From Bacteroidales bacterium SW299 (GTDB lineage Bacteria; Bacteroidota; Bacteroidia; Bacteroidales; Bacteroidaceae): a DNA stretch of 64,000 nucleotides. Position 1 is the first letter of the stretch; each line of letters starts with the position of its first letter. A program made the position numbers and the translations under genes. The notes under the pieces are model-generated. The model made no database searches, was not told the DNA's origin, and saw nothing but the letters and a program-made list of their open reading frames with translations. Location: positions 62,001-126,000 of the forward strand of contig SDWH01000006.1 of assembly GCA_019550975.1 (NCBI GenBank), written 5' to 3'. Below are positions 52,753 to 60,329 of this stretch, one piece after another.

Positions 52753-53451
52753 ATGAGTGGAAAAAGGTTTTTTATGTGTTTATTTTGCTGCGGACTGGCA
52801 GTTTGTGTTTTCGGACAGAAAACAGACCGCGACTATCTGCGGAGCGGAAATAAACTTTATAATGACAGTTCGTTTGTAAAAGCCGAAATAGATTACAGAA
52901 AGGCACTGGAGCAGAATCCCAAGTCTGCTGATGCAATGTATAATCTGGGAAACACGCTTCTCATGCAGCAGAAAGCAAAAGAAGCCATGGAACAATTCGG
53001 CGCTGCCTCCAAAATAGAAAAGGATAAAATGAAACTTTCGCATATCTATCATAATATGGGGGTTATCTTGCAGTCGTCAAAACAGCTTCCGCAATGCATT
53101 GAGGCCTATAAGGAAGCACTCCGGAACAATCCGCACGACAATGAGACGCGGTATAATCTGGCGCTTGCCCAAAAACAGCTGAAAGATCAGCAGCAACAGC
53201 AGCAGGATCAGAACAAACAGGAACAGAAGCAAGACCAGAAAGAGGATGACAAACAGCAGAATAAGGATCAGCAGGATCAAAACAAGCAGAATCAGCAGAA
53301 CAACCAGCAGCAACAGCAGCAACAGAACCAGATGTCGAAAGAAAATGCCGAGCAGCTGCTGAATGCTGTGATGCAAGATGAAAAGAATGTGCAGGATAAA
53401 GTAAAGAAACAGATCCAGATACAAGGACGCAAACTTGAAAAAGACTGGTAA
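52753..53451 (+). CDS. batC: BatC, TPR-repeat exported protein
   Basis: The 232-residue protein has a signal peptide (FFMCLFCCGLAVCVFG) and three TPR-type helical repeats (SGNKLYNDSSFVKAEIDYRKALE; AMYNLGNTLLMQQKAKEAMEQF; IEAYKEALRNNPHDNETRYNLALAQKQL). A C-terminal Gln/Asn/Lys/Asp-rich region of low complexity follows (about 150-205). The TPRs should bind other Bat proteins. The low-complexity stretch is made of CAG/CAA-rich DNA, which may vary in length. Confidence 0.9.
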   Translation: MSGKRFFMCLFCCGLAVCVFGQKTDRDYLRSGNKLYNDSSFVKAEIDYRKALEQNPKSADAMYNLGNTLLMQQKAKEAMEQFGAASKIEKDKMKLSHIYHNMGVILQSSKQLPQCIEAYKEALRNNPHDNETRYNLALAQKQLKDQQQQQQDQNKQEQKQDQKEDDKQQNKDQQDQNKQNQQNNQQQQQQQNQMSKENAEQLLNAVMQDEKNVQDKVKKQIQIQGRKLEKDW

Positions 53452-53496
53452 TCCTGTTTGACAAATTAAGTGGAAACAATAAAAACGGAATGATAA

Positions 53497-55329
53497 ATGA
53501 TGAGAAAGGTATATTTCTTACTTTTGATGGTGATCGCTTCGTTGCAGGGGTTTGCAGCTGAACAGCCTCGACTGACAGCTGATGCGCCGGACGTGGTGGT
53601 CAGCGGTGACCAGTTCAGACTGGTATTTACCGTCAATTCGCAAGACATAAAAGATTTTCGCGCCCCTTCGATTTCGGGATTTGACGTTCTGATGGGACCA
53701 AGCCGTTCACAGCAGAGCAACATTCAGATAATCAACGGGAAACGTACATCCAGCAGCTCTACGGCCTTTACGTACATCTTGATGGCCGGAAAAGAAGGAA
53801 CGTACACGATTCCTGCGGCAAGCATTGAGGTGGACGGGAAAAAGATATTCTCAAATGCAATCCAAATCAAGGTGCTTCCGCCAGACAAGACCGGCAATTC
53901 CGGAAGTAACAATGGGGGAGGTTCTGCCTCGTCTTCAAGGGGGCAGGTGGCAGGAAGCCGCATAACGAACGATGACTTGTTCATCACAGCAACGGCAAGC
54001 AAGACTCGTGTTCATGAACAGGAGGCTATTCTGCTGACCTATAAAGTATATACGCTGGTTAATCTGCGTCAGTTGGTAGGCAAAATGCCCGACCTGAAAG
54101 GATTCCATACACAAGAAGTTCCGTTGCCGCAACAAAAAACGTTCTTGCTTGAACATTATAAAGGACGCAATTACAATACGACGGTATGGAGCCAGTATGT
54201 GCTGTTTCCCCAACAGACAGGCAAACTGGAGATTCCTTCCATTACATTCGAAGGGATAGTTGCCCAGCAGACAATCTCGGATGATCCGTTCGATGCCTTT
54301 TTCAATGGAGGAGGGTATATCGAAGTCAAAAAGAAAATCGTAACTCCTAAAGTGACGATTGATGTGCTTCCGCTTCCGTCAAAACCGGCAGGATTCTCGG
54401 GAGCTGTAGGTGAATTTAAGCTGAGTTCTTTAATCAACTCAACAGATGTGAAGACAAACGATGCCGTTACGGTAAAACTCACCTTGTCGGGAACAGGAAA
54501 CATGAAGCTTATAAGTGCTCCGGAGGTCAATTTCCCGCAAGACTTTGAAGTTTACGACCCGAAGACTACGGACAACACCAAATTGACGAATGCCGGAGTA
54601 AGCGGAACCAAAACGTTTGAATATCTGGCCATTCCGCGCCATGCAGGTGAGTTCAAGATTCCATCGGTGGAATTCAGCTATTTTGACCTGAAAAGCAACA
54701 GCTACAAAACGCTTAAAACGGAAGAGTATACGGTTAAGGTAGCCAAAGGAAAAGGCAATGCCGATCAGGTTATAGCAGATTTCACCAATAAAGAAAGTGT
54801 AAAGATGCTTGCCAAAGATATACGCTTCATCAAATTGGGTGATACGTCACTTATTCCGAAAGGCGACTTCTTCTTTGGGACATCAGGATACTGGATATGG
54901 TATCTGATACCGTTTGTTTTATTTGTAGCTTTTGTGGTTGTTTATCGCAAACAGGCGAAAGAGAACGCAAATGTGGCCAAGGTGAAAACTAAAAAAGCAA
55001 ACAAGGTGGCTGCAAAACGCATGAAACTTGCAGGAAAACTGCTGGCAGAAAACAAAAAGAATGAATTTTATGATGAAGTGCTGAAAGCCTTGTGGGGATA
55101 TATCAGCGATAAGCTGAGCATTCCGGTATCGCAGCTTTCAAAGGACAATATTGAAATGGAACTGTCACGCTACGGGGTTTCTGAGAATCTCGTAAAGGAA
55201 TTCATTGACACGCTGAACGAATGTGAGTTCGCCCGTTATGCTCCGGGCAATGAAAACGAGGCGATGGATAAAGTATACAGCGCGTCTGTCGAAGTGATAA
55301 GCAAAATGGAAAACAGTATAAAACATTAA
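53497..55329 (+). CDS. batD: BatD, oxygen-tolerance operon protein
   Basis: The 610-residue protein has a signal peptide (VYFLLLMVIASLQGFAA), a long extracellular region of tandem Ig-like beta domains (PRLTADAPDVVVSGDQFRLVFTV..., then FLITYKVYTLVNLRQLVGKMPDLKGF) and one membrane segment (YWIWYLIPFVLFVAFVVVYR). A cytoplasmic tail ends in helices LLAENKKNEFYDEVLKALWGYIS. It is the usual BatD. The ATG at 53500 could also be used. batE follows after 23 bases. Confidence 0.92.
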   Translation: MMRKVYFLLLMVIASLQGFAAEQPRLTADAPDVVVSGDQFRLVFTVNSQDIKDFRAPSISGFDVLMGPSRSQQSNIQIINGKRTSSSSTAFTYILMAGKEGTYTIPAASIEVDGKKIFSNAIQIKVLPPDKTGNSGSNNGGGSASSSRGQVAGSRITNDDLFITATASKTRVHEQEAILLTYKVYTLVNLRQLVGKMPDLKGFHTQEVPLPQQKTFLLEHYKGRNYNTTVWSQYVLFPQQTGKLEIPSITFEGIVAQQTISDDPFDAFFNGGGYIEVKKKIVTPKVTIDVLPLPSKPAGFSGAVGEFKLSSLINSTDVKTNDAVTVKLTLSGTGNMKLISAPEVNFPQDFEVYDPKTTDNTKLTNAGVSGTKTFEYLAIPRHAGEFKIPSVEFSYFDLKSNSYKTLKTEEYTVKVAKGKGNADQVIADFTNKESVKMLAKDIRFIKLGDTSLIPKGDFFFGTSGYWIWYLIPFVLFVAFVVVYRKQAKENANVAKVKTKKANKVAAKRMKLAGKLLAENKKNEFYDEVLKALWGYISDKLSIPVSQLSKDNIEMELSRYGVSENLVKEFIDTLNECEFARYAPGNENEAMDKVYSASVEVISKMENSIKH

Positions 55330-55352
55330 AAACGGATAGGAGAAACTGATAT

Positions 55353-56108
55353 ATGAAGAAACTTTCTTTCGTGTTCATGCTGCTGGCGGCAACCTTTGTG
55401 CAGATTGCCAATGCCGCAGTGACAAAAGAGGAGGCGGACGCTGCCTATCAAAAAAACAATTTCAGCGAGGCTGTTGGAATGTATGAAGAGATTCTGAATA
55501 CCCAAGGAGAATCGGCCGCTATTTACTATAATCTGGGAAACGCGTATTACAAGTCAAAGAATATCGCGAAAGCTGTTCTCAATTATGAGCGGGCACTGCT
55601 TCTGAATCCGGGAGATTCTGACATCCGCTTCAATCTGGAAATGGCCAGAAGCAAGACCGTCGACCAGATTACTCCTACGGCAGAAGTGTTTATCGTTACG
55701 TGGTATAAAAGCCTTGTCAATACGATGAGCGAGCGGTCGTGGAGCTTCATCGGAATTTTTTCCTTTATTTTGTGTCTGATTACGCTTTCTTTTTATATCT
55801 TTGGAAAACAACTGTGGCTGAGAAAGACGGGGTTTGTAGCAGCGATTGTAATGCTGGTGATCACTATAGGCTCCAATGTCTTTGCTGGACAGCAGAAGGA
55901 CGAACTTGTCAATCGCACCGGAGCTATCATAATGGAGCCTTCCGTTGCAGTGAAAAGTACGCCCAATGAGAGCGGGACAGACCTTTTTGTCCTGCACGAA
56001 GGCACAAAAGTATACATTGACGACAATTCGATGAAGGAATGGAAGGAAATCCGCCTTGAGGATGGAAATGTAGGATGGGTTAAAGCTTCTTCAATCGAGG
56101 TCATTTGA
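55353..56108 (+). CDS. batE: BatE, TPR and SH3-like exported protein
   Basis: The 251-residue protein has a signal peptide (LSFVFMLLAATFVQIANA), TPR repeats (AAYQKNNFSEAVGMYEEIL; AIYYNLGNAYYKSKNIAKAVLNYERALLLNP), two membrane segments (SFIGIFSFILCLITLSFYIFG; GFVAAIVMLVITIGSNVFAG) and a C-terminal SH3-like domain (PNESGTDLFVLHEGTKVYI...VGWVKASSIEVI). This is the BatE arrangement and it ends the operon. Confidence 0.9.
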   Translation: MKKLSFVFMLLAATFVQIANAAVTKEEADAAYQKNNFSEAVGMYEEILNTQGESAAIYYNLGNAYYKSKNIAKAVLNYERALLLNPGDSDIRFNLEMARSKTVDQITPTAEVFIVTWYKSLVNTMSERSWSFIGIFSFILCLITLSFYIFGKQLWLRKTGFVAAIVMLVITIGSNVFAGQQKDELVNRTGAIIMEPSVAVKSTPNESGTDLFVLHEGTKVYIDDNSMKEWKEIRLEDGNVGWVKASSIEVI

Positions 56109-56133
56109 TGATAATTTTTAAGACTTTTATATA

Positions 56134-56841
56134 ATGGACATACAGCAGTGGATAGAAGCCGACAAATCTTTATTGCTAACCCTCAATGACAATGATTCAT
56201 TGCTGTGGGACGGAGTGATGTGGATTGTGACAGACACTAAGACTTGGATTCCGGCAATTGTCATGCTGCTGTATGTCATCTTCAAGAATAACAAGCTCTC
56301 GCAATCGCTTGTCATACTCTTGATGTTTGCGGTGGGAGTAACTCTTGCCGACCAGATAGCTTCCGGCATCTGCAAACCTTATTTCGCACGCCCAAGACCG
56401 ACACAGGATCCTGAAATCATGTATCTTGTAAATGTGGTGAACGGGTATAGGGGAGGAGCCTTTGGATTCATGTCGAGCCATGCAGCCAACACTTTCGTTG
56501 TGGCTACGTTAGTGACTCTGCTTGTCCGCAGCTTTCCGTTGGGAGTCATGATGTATCTTTGGGCGGCAATACCTTCCTTCTCACGTATTTATCTTGGCGT
56601 TCATTATCCCGGAGATATTGTATTCGGTGCTTCTGAGGGATGCATCGTCGGAGTGCTGGTATATACGCTTTTTCGCTATATACAGAAAAAGTGGTCTTCA
56701 CGGCCGCAATATGTATCGTCACAGTATACGCCAACCGGATATTCCAGGGATGATGTCACGCTGCTTTATACCGTTCTGTGGCTGACCTATTTCTATGCTT
56801 TAATTGCAGGAATGATTGTTACGCGAACCCTTTCTTTATAA
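56134..56841 (+). CDS. PAP2-family membrane phosphatase
   Basis: The 235-residue protein has six hydrophobic segments and the phosphatase motifs KPYFARPRP (Lys and Arg), SSHAANT (variant of PSGH; the catalytic His is there) and SRIYLGVHYPGD (Arg, His, Asp). It should remove phosphate from a lipid such as undecaprenyl diphosphate or phosphatidic acid; the exact substrate is not decided. It follows batE by 25 bases and may be read with the operon. Confidence 0.88.
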   Translation: MDIQQWIEADKSLLLTLNDNDSLLWDGVMWIVTDTKTWIPAIVMLLYVIFKNNKLSQSLVILLMFAVGVTLADQIASGICKPYFARPRPTQDPEIMYLVNVVNGYRGGAFGFMSSHAANTFVVATLVTLLVRSFPLGVMMYLWAAIPSFSRIYLGVHYPGDIVFGASEGCIVGVLVYTLFRYIQKKWSSRPQYVSSQYTPTGYSRDDVTLLYTVLWLTYFYALIAGMIVTRTLSL

Positions 56842-56949
56842 AAAATATAAGAAAAACTTCAGATTTGGTTTGCGACTGTCATATTTTTTCATTACTTTTA
56901 AGTCGAGTTTAATAACAATATCCGTCGAACACTTAAATATTTGATTACT

Positions 56950-57207
56950 ATGAACAGGACAATAACATTCAATGAGCTGCGAAAGATAAAAGATTCTTTG
57001 CCAAGCGGTAGCATGCACCGCATCGCCGACGAACTCAATCTGAGTGTTGAAACCGTTCGCAATTTTTTTGGCGGGCATAATTTCAAGGACGGCAAATGTG
57101 TTGGAATACACTTGGAGCCAGGACCAGACGGTGGGTTGGTGATGCTTGACGATACAACAGTGCTGGATAAAGCAATAGCCATCTTGAAAGAAACCCAGCG
57201 GGCGTAA
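56950..57207 (+). CDS. Small helix-turn-helix protein
   Basis: The 85-residue protein has a clear HTH: MHRIADELNLSVETVRNFFGGHNFKDGKCV, and ends in helices after EPGPDGGLVMLDDTTVLDKAIAILKE. This HTH form (turn then FFGG) is recurrent in Bacteroidota small DNA-binding proteins of unknown role. The ATG at 56950 is preferred over a TTG at 56941. A terminator follows. Confidence 0.7.
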   Translation: MNRTITFNELRKIKDSLPSGSMHRIADELNLSVETVRNFFGGHNFKDGKCVGIHLEPGPDGGLVMLDDTTVLDKAIAILKETQRA

Positions 57208-57211
57208 TCAT

Positions 57212-57266
57212 AAAGAGCTGTCAGAAGAGCGGAATGCACTCCGCCTTATGGCAGCTCTTGTTTTTT
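57212..57266 (+). terminator. Terminator after the small HTH gene
   Basis: Outer arms AAGAGCTG/CAGCTCTT and an inner GCGGA/TCCGC stem form a branched hairpin that ends in a T-run. Confidence 0.75.
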
Positions 57267-57293
57267 ATTGTCTAATCTTAAAATTGCGGAGCC

Positions 57294-58415
57294 ATGGAAG
57301 AAAAACTTGTAACTTTAGCTATCCTTACTTACTCGAAGGCTCAGATCCTTAAAAATGTTCTTGAGAATGAAGGTATTGAAGCGTATATCCACAATGTAAA
57401 CCTCATTCAGCCGGTTATATCATCGGGAGTGCGTGTGAGAATCAAAGAAAGCGATCTGCCGCGTGCCTTGAAAATAGTGGAAGATTCAGCCTGGCTGTCG
57501 GAAGAAATAGGCGAAGAAAAGCCCAAAAAGCAGAGAAGCAACAAAATACTTGTTCCGGTCGATTTCTCTGATTATTCGATGAAGGCGTGTGAGTTTGGTT
57601 TCAACTTTGCAGCCGAAATTCATGCTGAGGTCGTATTGATGCACGTTTATTTCAGTCCGGTCTATATGCCTAGCCTCCAATATGCTACGGAGGGATTTGG
57701 CATGCCAGTTGAACCGGAAATGGGTATCAAGCATCTTCTAGAAACGGTTCATAACCAACTTAACAAGCTGACCGACAGCATCAAGGAAAAAATAGCCAAA
57801 GGGGAGCTGCCGGATGTAAAATACACGTGTGTGTTGCGTGAAGGCGTTCCTGAAGAAGAAATATTGCATTACGCGCGGACTGAAAAGCCGCTTATCATCA
57901 TTATGGGGACCCGTGGCGAAGGAGAAAAAGAAATGGACCTGATAGGTAGCGTAACCGCTGAAATCATCGACAGAAGTCCGACTTTCGTTTATGCAATTCC
58001 GGAAGGAGCGAAAAAGAAGAATTTCAAGGAGATTCGCAAGGTCGCGCTCATCACGAACTTTGACCAGAGAGATTTGATGGCTTTTGATTCCTTGATTACC
58101 ACTTTCAAGGATTATAGCTTTGAAATCGCTTTCCTGAATTTGACCAGCGACGAACAGAAACGGACGTGGAATGAAATCAAACTGGCCGGCATCAAAGAAT
58201 ATTTCAAGAAACAGTATCCGCAACTGTCAATCGGATATGACGTGATTCCGGGCGATAATTTGCTTGCGAATCTTGACAAGTATGTAAAGGCAAATAATAT
58301 TGATGTGTTATGTATAAGCAACTACAAGCGCAACGTCTTTGCCAGACTTTTTAATCCAAGCATTGCCAGGAGAATGATTTTCCATACCAGCACACCCATA
58401 CTTGTTATCAAATAG
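57294..58415 (+). CDS. DUF2007 domain fused to two universal-stress domains
   Basis: The 373-residue protein begins with a DUF2007-like domain (residues 1-65, TLAILTYSKAQILKNVLENEGIEAYIHNV...). A first UspA domain (from KILVPVDFSDYSMKACEFGF, with GTRGEGEKEMDLIGSVTAEIIDRSPTFVYAIP in the ATP-site region) is followed by a second, less canonical one (VALITNFDQRDLMAFDSLITTFKDY... to STPILVIK). DUF2007 is called a putative signal-transducing domain. The protein may sense stress in the cytoplasm; no partner gene is adjacent. It is preceded and followed by terminators, so it is a single transcription unit. Confidence 0.8.
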   Translation: MEEKLVTLAILTYSKAQILKNVLENEGIEAYIHNVNLIQPVISSGVRVRIKESDLPRALKIVEDSAWLSEEIGEEKPKKQRSNKILVPVDFSDYSMKACEFGFNFAAEIHAEVVLMHVYFSPVYMPSLQYATEGFGMPVEPEMGIKHLLETVHNQLNKLTDSIKEKIAKGELPDVKYTCVLREGVPEEEILHYARTEKPLIIIMGTRGEGEKEMDLIGSVTAEIIDRSPTFVYAIPEGAKKKNFKEIRKVALITNFDQRDLMAFDSLITTFKDYSFEIAFLNLTSDEQKRTWNEIKLAGIKEYFKKQYPQLSIGYDVIPGDNLLANLDKYVKANNIDVLCISNYKRNVFARLFNPSIARRMIFHTSTPILVIK

Positions 58416-58421
58416 CGTAAT

Positions 58422-58455
58422 TGGAACAAGGGCAGCAGACCCTTGTTCCATTGTA
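58422..58455 (+). terminator. Terminator after the DUF2007-USP gene
   Basis: An 11-bp perfect stem (58422-58432 with 58440-58450) with a 7-base loop; the following T-run is weak. Confidence 0.6.
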
Positions 58456-58560
58456 TGAATCTAATTAAACATAATGCGCATTATAATCAAACAAGACATC
58501 TAACCATACATGACCCGTAGAATAACATTGCTGAGAGTTACAAGGCATCTATAAAATAAA

Positions 58561-58600
58561 AAGAGAATGCACGTACTTCCTGAACGATGCATTCTCTTGC
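58561..58600 (-). terminator. Terminator after the thioredoxin-fold gene
   Basis: An 11-bp perfect stem (58561-58571 with 58588-58598), with T-rich sequence on the minus strand. The 232-base gap 58416-58647 holds this hairpin and the one at 58422; no gene is visible there. Confidence 0.65.
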
Positions 58601-58647
58601 TTTTTGTTGTATCCAAGTTTTCTCTTCAAAAATAACACCTGATATGC

Positions 58648-59142
58648 TTAATCCAGCAAGGAAGCCAACATATCGGCTGTTACATCTTTGGCGACTATCA
58701 CGCCTTCGTTGTCCACCAGATAATTTGTAAATCCATTCTTCAGACCATAAGATTTATAAATATCCGAGTTTTCTCCCTCCATTTCCCAATAGCAGTTTCC
58801 GGCATCATTGCCGTCCTGCTCAATCGCCGCTCTATATACCGATTCATAGCGGTCGAACGAAATGGAAATAATCTTTATGCGCGCATCGTTTCCGGCCAGA
58901 TGATTCAGTTTGGCATTCTTTACACGCGATGCTGCGTCATAACTCGCCCAAAAGCTCAGCAAGGTGTATTTCCCTTGCGCCGACTGCAGGTTGAGCGGTT
59001 TGGTTTCGTTACAGAGAACTACCTCAGGAGCCAGCTTGCCGACGGGCAATTCGTCTGTTAAAGTCTTTTTCTTGTCAAACGACAAAGAAATCAAGGAACT
59101 GATTGCTAATACAACAAAAAACCATTTTACATTTTTTACCAT
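58648..59142 (-). CDS. Thioredoxin-fold protein without the redox cysteines
   Basis: The 164-residue protein has an N-terminal membrane anchor (WFFVVLAISSLISLSF). A TlpA/redoxin-like domain follows: LNLQSAQGKYTLLSFWASYDAASRVKNAKLNHLAG, then IKIISISFD and a C-terminal strand FTNYLVDNEGVIVAK. The active site, where WCGPC would lie, is SYDAAS, so both cysteines are absent. It cannot work as a thiol-disulfide enzyme by the usual mechanism and may be a binding or structural protein. A TACTTTTG box lies ~130 bases upstream. Confidence 0.75.
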   Translation of the reverse strand: MVKNVKWFFVVLAISSLISLSFDKKKTLTDELPVGKLAPEVVLCNETKPLNLQSAQGKYTLLSFWASYDAASRVKNAKLNHLAGNDARIKIISISFDRYESVYRAAIEQDGNDAGNCYWEMEGENSDIYKSYGLKNGFTNYLVDNEGVIVAKDVTADMLASLLD

Positions 59143-59267
59143 GTAATTTGATTTTAGTTAATACTATCCGGCTCTGTCCTTTTACAGCGACTTCCCGGCC
59201 GGAACGTTAGTTAAAGGATTCTGCGGATCACTCCGGAAAATCCCGTCATCTGATTGGAAGTCCGCTG

Positions 59268-59275
59268 CAAAAGTA
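59268..59275 (-). promoter_or_regulatory. -7 box upstream of the cysteine-less thioredoxin gene
   Basis: On the minus strand this reads TACTTTTG. The -33 element is not clear. Confidence 0.4.
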
Positions 59276-59298
59276 CGCTTTATTTTGATAGGATGAAT

Positions 59299-59337
59299 AA
59301 AATATGCTGATTTTTTATGTTTTTCAGCATATTTTTT
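59299..59337 (-). terminator. Terminator after the PepSY-like lipoprotein gene
   Basis: A 12-bp perfect stem (59299-59310 with 59324-59335) with a 13-base T-rich loop. Confidence 0.65.
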
Positions 59338-59345
59338 GACTTATA

Positions 59346-60203
59346 TCATGCATTCAGCACTGTTCCCTGCTCATCTATTTTCAAATAAATGTCTGCAGAA
59401 TGCATCTCCAGTTCAACCAGATAATAGTTTCCTGAAGGCGTTTCGATAAAGTCGACATCATCTATTTCCGCCCCCTTCCGGTTGTTTTCTATCGTGTCCG
59501 CAACTGCTTTGGGAATATCTTTCCACCTTACATCACACGATGTCTGAACCCATGCATACGAGCCGGCGTTATCCGAAGTGAAAACCACTTCTTTCTGAAT
59601 ACTTCCATCACGGATTTCCACTTCCACTCTGCCCCTATTCTCGTATTCAATATCCAGAATGCGGGCGCCGGGATACCGCTTTTCTATTTCTTCCTTTATA
59701 TCTGAAGCCTGCTGGGGAGCCATTGGCATACGGCCTTCATCGCTGTTTCCGCCGTCAGCCTGTGCCGAAACCAAGGTTCCGTCTTCAAAGTAGATCAGAT
59801 CGTATTCCTGATTTTGCATTTCCACTTCAATGATATATTTGGTTTCCATGTCCTTCTGCTCAATCACATCTATATCATCTCTTCTCCAGCCGGCATATTC
59901 TCCGGACTCGAATGCCAGACGGACATTCTGGGGCAAATCCTCATAGCGCAAGTCGCGCTCAGTCATCAGCCATGTGCCGTCAGGCAGGAACCAGGCTGAG
60001 TTCTCATAACCGTTCTCAGAAAACTCTGCTTCATAGAAATCCCCTTTCCGTTCCCACTCCGCATAAGCCACATTCGGGTAACGGGACGTGAAAGCTTGCC
60101 GCAATGTGTCCGGAACCTGCACGTTCTTGTCGTCATCTTTGTCACAGCTTTGGAGGCCGACCGCACCTAGTGCAATACAGGCCAATAGAACCATTCTTTT
60201 CAT
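59346..60203 (-). CDS. PepSY-like (DUF2874-type) lipoprotein
   Basis: The 285-residue precursor has a lipoprotein signal ending LQSC. It then has three to four repeats of about 70 residues built as RYP(N/G)(V/A)...(W/Y)E...G.(Y/V)E(A/V)E followed by an acidic loop: FTSRYPNVAYAEWERKGDFYEAEFSE, then KYIIEVEMQNQEYDLIYFEDG, EIEKRYPGARILDIEYENRGRVEVEI and SGNYYLVELEMHSADIYLKIDEQG. This is the putative PepSY-like pattern common in exported Bacteroidota proteins, often protease-propeptide-like or inhibitor-like, function unproven. The start at 60203 gives MKRMVLLACIALG; the longer frame adds residues upstream of the signal. Confidence 0.75.
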   Translation of the reverse strand: MKRMVLLACIALGAVGLQSCDKDDDKNVQVPDTLRQAFTSRYPNVAYAEWERKGDFYEAEFSENGYENSAWFLPDGTWLMTERDLRYEDLPQNVRLAFESGEYAGWRRDDIDVIEQKDMETKYIIEVEMQNQEYDLIYFEDGTLVSAQADGGNSDEGRMPMAPQQASDIKEEIEKRYPGARILDIEYENRGRVEVEIRDGSIQKEVVFTSDNAGSYAWVQTSCDVRWKDIPKAVADTIENNRKGAEIDDVDFIETPSGNYYLVELEMHSADIYLKIDEQGTVLNA

Positions 60204-60294
60204 ATACATATACCTTATTTCATTTCCTTGATACAAAGTTGTGGCATGAATCTGAAAAGATTCTGAAATTGTCAAGATAATTTATTTTTTTGCG

Positions 60295-60302
60295 TATCTT
60301 TG
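60295..60302 (+). promoter_or_regulatory. -7 box for the patatin-barrel gene
   Basis: TATCTTTG, 27 bases before the start codon. A TTG lies 23 bases upstream, slightly too far. Confidence 0.5.
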
Positions 60303-60329
60303 ATACCATACTTTTTGAAGCTGACTTAT

